Source of the DNA: Hellea sp039977295
GTDB taxonomy: Bacteria > Pseudomonadota > Alphaproteobacteria > Caulobacterales > Maricaulaceae
Length of the DNA: 64,000 nucleotides
Direction: 5' to 3'
NCBI GenBank assembly: GCA_039977295.1
Contig: JBDWDN010000012.1
Location: 620,001-684,000 of the forward strand
A model generated the notes under the pieces. The model saw only the letters and a program-made list of their open reading frames with translations, was not told the origin of the DNA and made no database searches. The translations under genes were made by a program, and so were the position numbers. Below, one piece after another: positions 35,162-44,911 of this stretch. Each line of letters starts with the position of its first letter. Position 1 is the first letter of the stretch.

Positions 35162-35542
35162 ATGTGGCGCGTCATTCTTATTGTTCTGGCAGTTTTCTTC
35201 ATCGGAAGTGCGGCCGTCATGTGGTTTGCGCCGCAATGGTGGTATGACGCCACGCCAGGCGTAGCGATGATGGGGCCTTTTAATCTCCACTTTATCAGAG
35301 ATGTTGCCTTAGCCTTTTTGGTCAGCGGCGGCGCGATCGCCTGGGGCTATTTCAAAAATGATAAAACGGCGATGGTTTTCGGGGCGCTATGGCCTTGCCT
35401 GCATGCCGTATTTCATATTTGGATATGGGCAGTGATGCGCGGCATGCCCTTTGATCAGATCGCTGCAGTTAACCTGCTAGGAATTCAGCTGCCGGCTTGG
35501 GCGGCGCTTTTAGCCGCGTGCAAATTTGAACCTAGCCCCTAG
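35162..35542 (+). CDS. small membrane protein of unknown function
   Basis: A 126-residue protein with four hydrophobic segments (about 3-21, 45-63, 68-90, 104-120). A conserved-looking segment between the first two reads WWYDATPGVAMMGPFNLHF. I cannot name the family. It follows the nitroreductase by 9 nt and so probably closes the kbl operon. Its position and topology suggest an inner-membrane protein; nothing points to a mechanism. Confidence 0.75.
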   Translation: MWRVILIVLAVFFIGSAAVMWFAPQWWYDATPGVAMMGPFNLHFIRDVALAFLVSGGAIAWGYFKNDKTAMVFGALWPCLHAVFHIWIWAVMRGMPFDQIAAVNLLGIQLPAWAALLAACKFEPSP

Positions 35543-35630
35543 CACCGCCATAAGCGCAGCTCCGTTCTGACTTGCATGGCTATCCATTGAAGCGCATAGC
35601 GTATTTTTGTGGACCCTGAATTTTACTAAA

Positions 35631-36875
35631 ATGCCGCCAAATAGTAACATAAAAACAATCGCAACATCCAAGCTGCCTATGCCGCTATGGGAGCTTGTCT
35701 GTATGGTTGCCGCGCTTATGGCGCTGAACGCTTTCGCGATTGATATCATGCTGCCTGCAATGGGCGTTATCGCGGATTATTATCAAGTCGAGGGCAACCA
35801 GCAACAATGGCTGCTCTATAGCTATATGATTGGTTTTGGTGTCCCGCAGCTCTTCTTTGGCCCCTTAACCGACAGGCTTGGTCGTAGGACGTTGTTAAAA
35901 GTTTGCATTGCCGCCTATGTCGTCTTTGCCTTCATGTGCATGGCCACAACATCATTCATGCTATTGCTGACAGTCAGATTTCTACAGGGAATTTTTGCAT
36001 CGGGCATACGCGTTATCGCTGTCTCAATCGTCAGAGATCTCACGGCGGGGCGAGCCATGGCCCGTATCATGTCGCTCGTCATGACAATATTTATGATCAT
36101 CCCCATCATAGCTCCAGCCATTGGGCAGGGCGTCATGATGATAGCGGGGTGGAAGTGGATGTTTGGCGTCTTGGGCGTTGCGGGATGTTTACTTCTAATT
36201 TGGGTGCAATTTCGGCTGCCTGAGACGCTCACAGATGAAAACCGTCAAGATTTAAGTGTCGGGACCGCAATATCGGGCTTTAAGCAGGTTCTGACAACGC
36301 GGGTTACGCTAGGTTATATGGCCGCAAGCGGCGTCATATTTGGAGCGCTATTTGCTTTTATTGCGTCAGCTGAGCAGATATTTGACGACGTCTTTCACGT
36401 AGGAGAGCGATTTGCATTATGGTTCGCCATCGTTGCAGGAGCATTGGCTGTAGCTAGCTTCGTTAATAGCCGCGTTGTCGAAAAATATGGCATGCGCCGC
36501 ATTAGCCACGGCGTTTTAATTGCATTTACGATTTTAGCTGTATCAAATTATGTGGTGATGCAAATAGCGGGAGAGCGCCTCATATATTTTCTGCCGCTCT
36601 TCGCATTGACCTTTGGGTGCTTTGGAATGCTGGGCGCAAATTTCTCTGCCATTGCCATGGAGCCGCAAGGCAGGATTGCAGGAACAGCAAGCGCGCTTTA
36701 CGGCTTTGCGACAACAACCGTCGCAAGCGGTTTCGGGTTTCTGGTCTCACGCCGCTTCGACGGAGAGGTCTCGCCGATCCTCCTCGGATTCATCGGGCTA
36801 GGCGTTCTGTCAACGCTAATCGTTTTGATTACAGAGCGTGGGAGATTGTTCGAACTCGGCGAAGGAAAGAGCTGA
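35631..36875 (+). CDS. MFS drug-efflux transporter, Bcr/CflA type
   Basis: A transporter of about 414 residues with twelve hydrophobic segments. Motif A appears as GPLTDRLGRRTLL after the second helix, and the first helix has the DIMLPAM pattern typical of Bcr/CflA proton-drug antiporters. The frame opens at a TTG (35607), but the ATG at 35631 gives a more usual N-terminus. The substrate is unknown. It lies 88 nt after the kbl-operon membrane protein and may have its own promoter. Confidence 0.88.
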   Translation: MPPNSNIKTIATSKLPMPLWELVCMVAALMALNAFAIDIMLPAMGVIADYYQVEGNQQQWLLYSYMIGFGVPQLFFGPLTDRLGRRTLLKVCIAAYVVFAFMCMATTSFMLLLTVRFLQGIFASGIRVIAVSIVRDLTAGRAMARIMSLVMTIFMIIPIIAPAIGQGVMMIAGWKWMFGVLGVAGCLLLIWVQFRLPETLTDENRQDLSVGTAISGFKQVLTTRVTLGYMAASGVIFGALFAFIASAEQIFDDVFHVGERFALWFAIVAGALAVASFVNSRVVEKYGMRRISHGVLIAFTILAVSNYVVMQIAGERLIYFLPLFALTFGCFGMLGANFSAIAMEPQGRIAGTASALYGFATTTVASGFGFLVSRRFDGEVSPILLGFIGLGVLSTLIVLITERGRLFELGEGKS

Positions 36876-36936
36876 ACGTCGTTATAAAGGTTACATCACA
36901 CGTGGTCTTGGCGGGTTAATGGCCATAGCGCGCTTT

Positions 36937-37935
36937 TTAAGTAATGATTCTGCTATCAGCGATCTTCGTGGAGATTATAAAAAAGAGCTCTCCCTCCCCA
37001 TGGTAGGACTTCCATTCGACCTTTATTTCAGATCCTTCGCGTTTTATCACGCCTATATTATTTTCGACGCTTTCATGCATGCCATCATACATCATAAAAA
37101 TGGGGTCATCCGTTTCGTCTTCCCACCCGGTTTCTTGCTGAAATGAAACCGATGACAAGCTCTCTAAACTGTCAAAGGGAACGCGAAGGTCTTCGATTTG
37201 AAAGTTCGGTTCACAGAAACCTCTAATGCAAAACGGATTTTCTTTTGCGCGGATCGACAAATCTAATTTTCCGGTGCCGTCGTCTTGGGGGTATATGCGC
37301 AATTCAGTACTGTCTTTATCGATATCATAGACACTAAGATTCTCTTCGTCATAAATCTTGATGCAATCGGTTTCCTTTTTCGCGTCTTCCGTAGCAATGG
37401 TTTTGCAAAATTGAATATGTTTTTCTATTCCCTGAAAAATTTTAGGCTCAGGCGGAACATTTATCCGGCTAGATACCTCAAAAGGCCCAACCTCTTTACC
37501 TTTATATTTAAATACCACTACGGCACACTCAAACTTGATTTCGTTACTCAAAGGGCTTGTAAATGGTGTGGAGAAATTTTTCTTAAAACCGGTCAGTGCT
37601 TTCTTATCCCAATCAATAATATTTAACTGTCCTTTGTTGCCTTTGTGGCTTTTCTTTCGAAATTTAACATTCTGCCAAATTTGCCAATAGCCCGACCAAA
37701 TGTTTTTCTCACAAATATTAAACATATCAGTATTGAAATAGTGACGTTTTGCTGAAATTGAGATTTGAAAATTAGCAATTATCTTTGTGTCCAGTTCCCA
37801 ATGAATAAGGTCAGACTCCTCGTCATATCTTAAGTGGAGTTCAAATTCTTTTTCAAGATCAGAGCCAGCATCTCTATTCAGTCCGGTAATGTTGCGTTTA
37901 AAGAAATCAAGTAATGACATGGCTTTCGGTAGCAC
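36937..37935 (-). CDS. hypothetical protein, AT-rich, downstream of the serine protease
   Basis: A 332-residue protein I do not recognise. It has no signal peptide or membrane segment. It is rich in Lys, Glu, Asp, Phe and Ile, with several WxI/FxV beta-like stretches (LIHWELDTKIIANFQISISA; VRFKYKGKEV-like VVFKYKGKEVGPFEV). The GTG at 37935 has GGAG 5 nt upstream and sits 2 nt after the protease stop; an ATG at 37920 is the alternative. Its AT-rich composition differs from nearby genes, suggesting acquisition. The tight spacing implies a function tied to the protease. Confidence 0.7.
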   Translation of the reverse strand: MLPKAMSLLDFFKRNITGLNRDAGSDLEKEFELHLRYDEESDLIHWELDTKIIANFQISISAKRHYFNTDMFNICEKNIWSGYWQIWQNVKFRKKSHKGNKGQLNIIDWDKKALTGFKKNFSTPFTSPLSNEIKFECAVVVFKYKGKEVGPFEVSSRINVPPEPKIFQGIEKHIQFCKTIATEDAKKETDCIKIYDEENLSVYDIDKDSTELRIYPQDDGTGKLDLSIRAKENPFCIRGFCEPNFQIEDLRVPFDSLESLSSVSFQQETGWEDETDDPIFMMYDGMHESVENNIGVIKREGSEIKVEWKSYHGEGELFFIISTKIADSRIIT

Positions 37936-37937
37936 CC

Positions 37938-38720
37938 TTACTCCATCTCGCTCAAAGCTTGCTTAATCTCGGTGGCCATCTCTTCATCAAGCGACCTCAT
38001 GAAATTCAGCCGACCAGGTTTTCCTGTCATGGGTGACTTAATCGTCCATCCACTTCCGATATGAAATCCGATTAATTTGTGACGGCCATCGATAATTTGC
38101 GTGATGGGAGAGCCGGACTGTCCGCCGATTGCGCGGCAGTTATGCCCTATTATCGTGCCGTTTTCGCTTAGGCTCTCAGCGGCGCTATCTGCGAGGCGGC
38201 ATGTTTGATTGTTTTCAGGAAGCCCGCGGGCCTGTGCAAATGTTACGATCTGATTGCCTAAACCTGCGGGGTCATTGGGCACATGATCAATATCGTAGCG
38301 TTGAATATGCTGGCCCTCAATTTGTTCAAAAGAGATGATCGCCCAATCGGTTTCTGTTCCCGATTTATAATTATCGGCAAATGAAACTGAGAGAACTTTC
38401 TTAAGATTACCTAAAAAGTCACTGACATAGCAATCCGCCCCTTGTATAAGCCCGTGACCCGTCACAAGCGCAACATCTTTCCCAGCTTTTGCTAAATGAG
38501 CAGGAGGCGCCAATACGGCGCCTTTTGATTGATAGAGCAGCGCCTCACTGACTTTGCATTTTAGAAATACGGCGTGAGTTGGCGTTGAGGACGTAATAAC
38601 TTTCTCGGGCCCGTCGAACTTGGGGGTAATGGTCGAGGCTGCTGCTGATAAACACAGAGCCGAATAAACGGCAGATGCCGTTAATCCGAGAGATAGTATT
38701 TTTACAGCATTCAGCCCCAA
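37938..38720 (-). CDS. secreted trypsin-like serine protease
   Basis: A 260-residue protein with an N-terminal signal peptide (about 1-29, ending SAAAS). The chymotrypsin-fold triad can be placed: His89 in VTGHGL, Asp125 in TETDWAII, and Ser202 in GGQSGSPI. The S1-side strand follows (LIGFHIGSGW). Four cysteines (55, 97, 174, 195) may form two disulfides in the periplasm. It is followed after 2 nt by the unknown AT-rich gene. The substrate is unknown; the GxSGSP form is closer to V8/glutamyl-type and regulatory proteases than to digestive trypsin. Confidence 0.85.
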   Translation of the reverse strand: MGLNAVKILSLGLTASAVYSALCLSAAASTITPKFDGPEKVITSSTPTHAVFLKCKVSEALLYQSKGAVLAPPAHLAKAGKDVALVTGHGLIQGADCYVSDFLGNLKKVLSVSFADNYKSGTETDWAIISFEQIEGQHIQRYDIDHVPNDPAGLGNQIVTFAQARGLPENNQTCRLADSAAESLSENGTIIGHNCRAIGGQSGSPITQIIDGRHKLIGFHIGSGWTIKSPMTGKPGRLNFMRSLDEEMATEIKQALSEME

Positions 38721-38724
38721 AGCT

Positions 38725-40350
38725 TTACCCCACGTCGCTATAGTGGTCCTTATAAATGACCTTTAATTCGCGCTTTAATATCTTACCCGTCGCGCCGAGC
38801 GGCAATTCGTCTTGGAAAACAATGTCATCAGGCGTCCACCACTTTGCGCATTTCGCGGCGATGCAGGTCTTGATTTCATCCTTATCAGGCGTCTTGCCAG
38901 GATAAGGCTGCACAATCAGGAAAGGGCGCTCTTGCCATTTTTCGTGGCGAATGCCGATACAGGCCGCCATGGCAACATCTGGGTGATCGGAGGCTGCATT
39001 TTCAACATCAATTGAACTGACCCATTCACCGCCAGATTTGATAACGTCTTTTGAGCGGTCAGTAATTTCCATGAAGCCTGAGGGATGAAGCTTACTCACG
39101 TCGCCGGTGGCGAACCATCCATCATCCGTAAAAGCCTCAGCACCAGCCCCTTTGAAATAGCCATTTGCGACCCATGGGCCTTTGACATGTAGATGTCCTT
39201 CAGCCACGCCGTCTTCCGCGAGGATATTGCCTTCATCATCGACAATGCGCATTTCTATGCCGAAGATTCTACGGCCCGCGAGAAGTTTATCTGAAACGGT
39301 GCCGTCATAATCAGAGAGGTCAGTATCAGGATGAGCGGCATAGGTTGTCCCAAGCGGACTTGTTTCGGTCATACCCCAGCCTTGTTGCATCGGGATGCCC
39401 AGATCTAACTCAAAAGCGCGGAGCAGTGATTCTGGGAGCGCTGACCCCCCTACAAGCGCTTTTTTCACCGTAGGTAAGTCGATATTATTAGCCTTGGCGT
39501 GATTGTAAATGCCGAGCCAGACAGTCGGAACGCCCGCCATCAGGGTAACTTCTTCTTGCGTAATCATTTTGCACATATTCGCGCCGTCAAGGCCAGGACC
39601 TGGCATGACGAGCTTTGCGCCGACCATAGCGGCCGAATAAACTAAGCCCCAGGCCGAAACGTGGAACATGGGAACAACGGCCAAAATAACGTCCCGCGAA
39701 CCCGCGCCGATAACGTCGTTAAAACTCCCTGCCATAGCGTGAAGGATGGTCGAGCGGTGTGAGTAGAGCACACCCTTTGGATCGCCCGTCGTGCCAGATG
39801 TATAACAAAGCGTACACGCCGTGTTCTCGTCAAAGCGTTCCCATTCTATTTTGTCGGACGCTGCGCCAATGAGGCTCTCATAGTCTTGAACGTCAGTTTT
39901 ATAATCAGGCAGGCTAGCTTCATCGGTCAGGCAGACCCATTTTTTGACTGTCGGGCACATCGCCGAAACGCCGTCTATGATTGGGCCAAATGTCGTGTCA
40001 AACATCAACATGGTATCTTCGGCGTGATTAACCATCCAGGCCACCTGTTCTGGCTTAAGCCGGGGGTTAATCGTATGCACAATTGCCCCTATAGACGAGA
40101 CGGCATAATAAATTTCAATATGGCGGTAACTGTTCCAGGCAATTGTTGCGACGCGGTCGCCTTTTTTAATACCTGCGGCCAATAATGCATTTGCTAATTT
40201 ACGCACACGCACAGCGCAATCGGCCCAACTATAACGGTGCTCCGTCATATCTGCGTTCAGCGTATAAATTTCGCGGTTACTATGTACTTTCGCAGCATGC
40301 TCGATCAAATCACTGATCATTAACTCTTGCTGCATCATTAGGCCCTGCAT
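38725..40350 (-). CDS. fatty acyl-CoA synthetase (AMP-forming, AlkK-like)
   Basis: A 541-residue adenylate-forming enzyme. The P-loop is CYTSGTTGDPKGVLYSH, the A5 region is QGWGMTETSPLG, the A7 region is WFATGDVSKLHPSG, and the catalytic Lys is in GATGKILKREL near the C-terminus. The start MQGLMM matches medium/long-chain synthetases of the AlkK kind. The ATG at 40350 is chosen because GGGAG lies 6 nt upstream; the frame could start further out at 40413. It activates fatty acids to CoA esters for beta-oxidation. It ends 4 nt before the protease gene on the same strand. Confidence 0.9.
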   Translation of the reverse strand: MQGLMMQQELMISDLIEHAAKVHSNREIYTLNADMTEHRYSWADCAVRVRKLANALLAAGIKKGDRVATIAWNSYRHIEIYYAVSSIGAIVHTINPRLKPEQVAWMVNHAEDTMLMFDTTFGPIIDGVSAMCPTVKKWVCLTDEASLPDYKTDVQDYESLIGAASDKIEWERFDENTACTLCYTSGTTGDPKGVLYSHRSTILHAMAGSFNDVIGAGSRDVILAVVPMFHVSAWGLVYSAAMVGAKLVMPGPGLDGANMCKMITQEEVTLMAGVPTVWLGIYNHAKANNIDLPTVKKALVGGSALPESLLRAFELDLGIPMQQGWGMTETSPLGTTYAAHPDTDLSDYDGTVSDKLLAGRRIFGIEMRIVDDEGNILAEDGVAEGHLHVKGPWVANGYFKGAGAEAFTDDGWFATGDVSKLHPSGFMEITDRSKDVIKSGGEWVSSIDVENAASDHPDVAMAACIGIRHEKWQERPFLIVQPYPGKTPDKDEIKTCIAAKCAKWWTPDDIVFQDELPLGATGKILKRELKVIYKDHYSDVG

Positions 40351-40437
40351 GGACATCTCCCGAATAGTTATTTTTCTTGCCGCCTTATTTCCATCCTTTA
40401 GAGTTAGCGTCAACAGACCTTATGCAAAGAGTTTCAT

Positions 40438-41415
40438 ATGAATACGCAGCTTACTTACGAAGATGTCCTTATGGCGGCTAAAAGGATAGACGGGCACGCA
40501 TTTAAGACATCTCTTATCCGCTCTGACGTTATTGACGCCATGACGGGAAAATCAGTTTGGTTTAAGCCCGAGTGCAATCAAAAAGTTGGCGCGTTCAAAT
40601 ATCGCGGAGCCTATAACCGTCTATCAGCTATGAGCCTGGAGGAGCGCAAACGGGGCGTCGTGGCGACGAGTTCTGGCAATCACGCGCAGGGCGTCTCTCG
40701 CGCGGCTACAGAGCTTGGTATTGATGCTGTCATCATTATGCCGACCGACGCGCCAGCCGTGAAAGTGGCGGGCGTAAAAAATGACGGGGCGAGCATTATA
40801 TCTTATGATCGGCTGACAGAGAGCCGTGAAGACATAGCTATTGAAATATCGAAGCGAGAAGGACGGATTATCGTGCCAAGTTATGACGACCCTTACATTA
40901 TTTCGGGTCAAGGCACGGTCGGATTAGAAATAGCTCAAAGCGGCGTAAGATTTGATGCACTGATTACGTGCATGGGAGGGGGCGGGCTATGCGCAGGTAT
41001 CAGCCTCGCGATGAATAAATTCTCGTCAACGACAAAAATTTATGGCGCGGAACCCAAGGATTATAATGACCATCAGCAATCATTAGCCTCGGGCAGCCGT
41101 GAAACTTTAAAAGCCACGCCTCCAACCCTCTGCGACGCGCTTATGACGCCGCAGCCTGGCGCACTAACATGGCCTATAAATAGCCAATCACTCTCAGGCG
41201 TTTTCGCTGTCTCTGACCTTGATTGCCTAATGTCTATGGCGATTGCCAAAAAAGAACTCGGCGTTCAGCTAGAGCCCGGCGGTGCGGTGGCTATGGCGTC
41301 TATTCTGACAGGGGCTTTGGCGGATAATGCCGCGTTAAATACCGTTTGTATTATTCTGTCAGGCGGTAATGTCGACCCTGATGTTGCGGCGAGCGCGGAT
41401 GCGCTTTTAAACTAG
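40438..41415 (+). CDS. threonine/serine dehydratase (PLP fold type II)
   Basis: A 325-residue enzyme. The PLP lysine is Lys54 in GAFKYRGA; SSGNHAQGVS contacts the cofactor ring, the phosphate cradle is MGGGGLCAGI, and the pyridine-N partner lies in LSGGNVD. Length fits catabolic threonine dehydratase or serine racemase/dehydratase without the regulatory ACT domain of IlvA. It deaminates threonine or serine to the 2-oxoacid. It diverges from the acyl-CoA synthetase across 87 nt. A catabolic role fits the nearby threonine genes and the Lrp-type regulator next door, but that link is inference. Confidence 0.9.
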   Translation: MNTQLTYEDVLMAAKRIDGHAFKTSLIRSDVIDAMTGKSVWFKPECNQKVGAFKYRGAYNRLSAMSLEERKRGVVATSSGNHAQGVSRAATELGIDAVIIMPTDAPAVKVAGVKNDGASIISYDRLTESREDIAIEISKREGRIIVPSYDDPYIISGQGTVGLEIAQSGVRFDALITCMGGGGLCAGISLAMNKFSSTTKIYGAEPKDYNDHQQSLASGSRETLKATPPTLCDALMTPQPGALTWPINSQSLSGVFAVSDLDCLMSMAIAKKELGVQLEPGGAVAMASILTGALADNAALNTVCIILSGGNVDPDVAASADALLN

Positions 41416-41449
41416 GAATTATGTGAACACAGGTGACGAGAGGCTAAGC

Positions 41450-41956
41450 TTAGTCATCAAGCCATTTCAACTTTTGTAGAGGGTAGCCCAGATACCATTT
41501 AGCGCGCTCTAATATGATACGGGTTTTGACAATGCGGATGCCCAAATTTTCCTGCCCGCTCAGGCTATCGATCAAGCTATTGAGAGCTTGCGTGTTTGAG
41601 CAGCATGTGAAGCATATATAATCGACATCGCCCGTAATACGCAGGCAGTCCATAAATTCGGGGATGATTTCAATAGCGGCCTCAAAAGCTTTACGCAGCT
41701 TTGGGCTGTTATCATTGAGCGTAAATTCCACATAGGCGAGAACGTGTTCAACCATGCGGTCCAAATCAAGGTCAGTGTGGACACTTACAAAATAGCCAGC
41801 TTCTTTTAGCGCCTTCATCCGCTGGAAACAGGCGCTTGGCGACAGCCCCACTTGCTCCGCCAATTCCTGATTAGAAATATCAGCCGTCGCATGGGTGATG
41901 GACAAAATATTCTTGTTGATAGAATCGAGTTTGAGATTCTTTCGCTTTTTTGACAC
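41450..41956 (-). CDS. Lrp/AsnC family transcriptional regulator
   Basis: A 168-residue regulator. The N-terminal helix-turn-helix reads ISNQELAEQVGLSPSACFQRMKALKE-like (LAEQVGLSPSACFQRMKAL), followed by the RAM/AsnC ligand domain with RITGDVDYICF. The GTG at 41956 is chosen because AAAGGA lies 7 nt upstream and the family begins just before LDSINKNIL; the longer frame to 42061 adds 35 residues without relatives. It diverges from the permease operon across 136 nt and is the likely regulator of it and perhaps of the dehydratase. Lrp-type proteins usually bind amino acids. Confidence 0.88.
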   Translation of the reverse strand: MSKKRKNLKLDSINKNILSITHATADISNQELAEQVGLSPSACFQRMKALKEAGYFVSVHTDLDLDRMVEHVLAYVEFTLNDNSPKLRKAFEAAIEIIPEFMDCLRITGDVDYICFTCCSNTQALNSLIDSLSGQENLGIRIVKTRIILERAKWYLGYPLQKLKWLDD

Positions 41957-42092
41957 AGCTTTATCCTTTGAATAATAGTAAACCGTATTTTGATTTGTCT
42001 GCAATGACAAAATTGCGCCGCGCGGGGTCCTATAAATTTGATAGATAATTCTGTAGGCCATAGCCTATGCTTTGCAAAAGAGGAGAGCCGTT

Positions 42093-43376
42093 TTGGACGA
42101 TACAAGCGAATTTGCAGTTGTTGCCATCAGGCAAGACCAATTGGTATCATGGCCTCGGGTCGCGGCTGTAGCGGCAATGGTCGCGTTTTCTTTGCCGACA
42201 TTTGTTACGGGTTTAGAGGTCGGCGCAGCCCTTAACCCAGTTAATACAGCTTGGGCGATGTTGTGGGGATCGATCATTATTGTAGTGATTGGGGCCGTTA
42301 TGGGCGTGATTGGCGCGAAGTCCCGGATGAGTTCTTATCTGTTAGTGCGCGTAGCCTTTGGCGATAAAGGGGCGGCCATAGTCAATATCGCTTTTGCAAT
42401 TTCGCTATTGGGCTGGTTCGGTGTGAATATAAACCTCTTCATGGATGCCGTAGCGGGATTGGGCCGTGATGTTTGGGGCGTAGAGCTTCCGCCTGTGGGC
42501 CTAGCGATTTTTGCAAGTTTTTGTATGACGCTTACCACGCTGATCGGTTTTAAGGCGATTAACATCCTCGCCAGTCTGCTGGTGCCTGTTCTTGCCGTGG
42601 TAACATTCTTACTGGCTAAGACGGCTTTGTCACAACAATCACTGCCTGAAATATTCGCGGCTGAGAAAGTCGAAACGCTGACAACGGGTGAGGGTATTTC
42701 AGCTATTGTTGGGGCCATCATCATCGGCGCAATCATTCTTCCTGATATAACGCGCTTTGTGAAGCATTGGAGCGGCGCTATTTATACGGCCATTATCGCT
42801 TATATCATTGTGCAGCTAGCCGTTATGGGCGCGGCCGCTTTGGCAGGGGCCACTTCGGGCAAGGCCGATATACTCGAAATTATGCTCGATATGAATTTGG
42901 GTATTGGGGCGTTTATCATTGTGATTGCGGGAAGCTGGGTGCTCAACTCGCTCAATCTTTACAGCGCAGTTCTAGGCGCAAAGGCAACATTCCCAAAGCT
43001 CAAAACCGTCGCCTTAACGATAGGCCTTGGCGCCATTGGGGTCGTCGCGGCATTAATGAATATTCTCGATGGGTTCATCACATTTTTATTTTATCTGTCC
43101 GTCATATTTATTCCTGTAGCGGGCGTTTTGATCATTGACGCGCTGTTTATTCGTCCCAATGTTTACCGCATTGAAACGTTGGATAATAATCGCGCGCTAA
43201 ATTGGAAAGGCTTTACGGCCTGGGCTGTCGGCGCTGTTGTGGCCGTTTTAGCCTCAGAAAGCATTCTGCCGACGCTAACAAAGATTGCGGCTATGGACGC
43301 CGTTATCTTGTCAGGACTGATTTACATTGTCTTAGCTTGGAATGAGCGCGGCGCTTTATCGGTGGAGCCGGCATGA
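42093..43376 (+). CDS. NCS1-family nucleobase/hydantoin-type permease (CodB-like)
   Basis: A 427-residue membrane protein with about twelve hydrophobic segments, similar in style to cytosine permease CodB (419 residues). Landmarks are FSLPTFVTGLEVG in the first helix, GWFGVNINLF and PDITRFVKHW. The start is a TTG at 42093, because AGGAGAG lies 5 nt upstream; an upstream in-frame TTG at 42072 has no such site. NCS1 carriers import nucleobases, allantoin or hydantoins with H+ or Na+. It overlaps the hydantoinase-like gene by 4 nt, so the imported substrate is probably what that pair of genes handles. Confidence 0.87.
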   Translation: MDDTSEFAVVAIRQDQLVSWPRVAAVAAMVAFSLPTFVTGLEVGAALNPVNTAWAMLWGSIIIVVIGAVMGVIGAKSRMSSYLLVRVAFGDKGAAIVNIAFAISLLGWFGVNINLFMDAVAGLGRDVWGVELPPVGLAIFASFCMTLTTLIGFKAINILASLLVPVLAVVTFLLAKTALSQQSLPEIFAAEKVETLTTGEGISAIVGAIIIGAIILPDITRFVKHWSGAIYTAIIAYIIVQLAVMGAAALAGATSGKADILEIMLDMNLGIGAFIIVIAGSWVLNSLNLYSAVLGAKATFPKLKTVALTIGLGAIGVVAALMNILDGFITFLFYLSVIFIPVAGVLIIDALFIRPNVYRIETLDNNRALNWKGFTAWAVGAVVAVLASESILPTLTKIAAMDAVILSGLIYIVLAWNERGALSVEPA

Positions 43377-44911
43377 GAATTGGGATCGATGTCGGCGGCA
43401 CTCATACTGATGCTGTCATTTTGGAGGGTGATGAGGTTATTGCCGCTACCAAAGCGCTTACGTCCGCGGACGTTGTTAGCGGCGTTACTGCGGCGCTAGA
43501 TGAGATTCTAAAACAATCGGGCGTTCCGCAATCGGGCATTGAAACTGTGATGATTGGCACGACACAATTCACTAATGCTATCGTTGAACGAAGAGAGCTC
43601 TCTAAGGTAGCCGCCATTCGAATAGGTCTGCCATCAGGGCGCGGCATGCCGCCAATGGTCGATTGGCCTGCGGAAATGACGGACGCCATTGATGCGCAGA
43701 TTTATATGCTGCATGGCGGCTATCTTTATAATGGCTGGCCTATTGCTGAAATGATTGAAGATGAGGTCAATGCTGCGGTCGCGGATATCGCGGCTAAGGG
43801 CATTAAGAATATTGCCGTAGCCTCAGCATTCTCCCCCATGAACAGCACGCCTGAGACCCATGTCGCCGCAAAGCTTCGGGCGGCTATTCCTGATGCCCGC
43901 ATTACCCTGTCTCATAGTTTTGGGCGTCTAGGCTTAATGGAGCGCGAGAATGCAGCCATAATGAATACAACACTTTTGCCCTTTGCGGACCGTGTTGTGA
44001 GCTCATTTCTGGATGCGTTGTCACAGCGCGGGCTGAGCTGTCCTGCCTATATCAGCCAGAATGATGGAACATTGATGAGCGCCGATTTCGTAAGGTCTTA
44101 TCCCGCGCTTACCTTCGCATCCGGCCCCACAAATTCACTGCGCGGCGCTTATAAGCTAACCGGGTTAGAGGACGCAATTGTCGTCGATATTGGCGGGACA
44201 ACATCTGACATTGGCGTCCTGCAAAATGGTTTTCCGCGAGAATCTAACGTTATTGTCAAAATTGGCGGCATCAGGACAAATTTCCGTATGCCTGACATTA
44301 TGGCTATCGGTCTTGGCGGAGGTAGTCTGGTGTCAGAAGACGGACAAAAGATTGGCCCGCAATCTGTTGGCCATAAACTGGTGACTGAAGGCCTTGTATT
44401 TGGGGGCACGACGCTAACAACGACTGATATACTAGTCGCAAGCGGCCACACAGATATAGGCGACAAAGACAAGGTGGCGCATTTATCTTCAGAAACTGTC
44501 AGCGCAGCGCAGGCCAAGATGCATCAAATGTTAAACGACAATATTGAAATGATGAAACCGGGCGGAAAAGATATGCCCGTCATTTTAGTGGGCGGCGGCG
44601 CTGTCTTGGTGACCCATGGTTTAAAAGCAGCCTCTAAATTACATCGTCCCAAGAATGCGGAAGTCGCCAATGCGATTGGCGCGGCCATTGCGCAGGTCGG
44701 GGGGGAGTCCGAACGGATGCTGTCTTACAGAGAAACGCCGCGCGACGAGGCGATAAAGCTTGTGACGCATGCCGCCACAGCCCGCGCCCTCAAAGCCGGG
44801 GCGGATGTCGCCACTATTCGCGCCGTCGATATTGAAGAAACAGCCGTGCCTTATATGGATGAGGGCGCCACGCGCCTGCGCGTGAAAGTCATTGGGGATC
44901 TTGCGCAATGA
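43373..44911 (+). CDS. hydantoinase/oxoprolinase family protein (HyuA-like)
   Basis: A 512-residue protein of the hydantoinase A/oxoprolinase family, shorter than full HyuA (about 690). The N-terminus GIDVGGTHTDAVIL is an ASKHA-type phosphate loop. IGTTQFTNAIVER and the second phosphate loop VVDIGGTTSDIGVL follow, with ASGPTNSLRGAY between. It probably couples ATP use to opening of a cyclic amide. It overlaps both the permease and the DUF917 gene by 4 nt. The HyuA-DUF917 pair recurs in bacteria; its substrate is not established as far as I know. Confidence 0.88.
   Translation: MRIGIDVGGTHTDAVILEGDEVIAATKALTSADVVSGVTAALDEILKQSGVPQSGIETVMIGTTQFTNAIVERRELSKVAAIRIGLPSGRGMPPMVDWPAEMTDAIDAQIYMLHGGYLYNGWPIAEMIEDEVNAAVADIAAKGIKNIAVASAFSPMNSTPETHVAAKLRAAIPDARITLSHSFGRLGLMERENAAIMNTTLLPFADRVVSSFLDALSQRGLSCPAYISQNDGTLMSADFVRSYPALTFASGPTNSLRGAYKLTGLEDAIVVDIGGTTSDIGVLQNGFPRESNVIVKIGGIRTNFRMPDIMAIGLGGGSLVSEDGQKIGPQSVGHKLVTEGLVFGGTTLTTTDILVASGHTDIGDKDKVAHLSSETVSAAQAKMHQMLNDNIEMMKPGGKDMPVILVGGGAVLVTHGLKAASKLHRPKNAEVANAIGAAIAQVGGESERMLSYRETPRDEAIKLVTHAATARALKAGADVATIRAVDIEETAVPYMDEGATRLRVKVIGDLAQ

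Noticed and set aside
34478..36875. Phage remnant around the tail-tube-like gene
   Set aside because: The following genes are a nitroreductase, a membrane protein and an MFS transporter, with no integrase, terminase, capsid or other tail genes and no attachment-site repeats.
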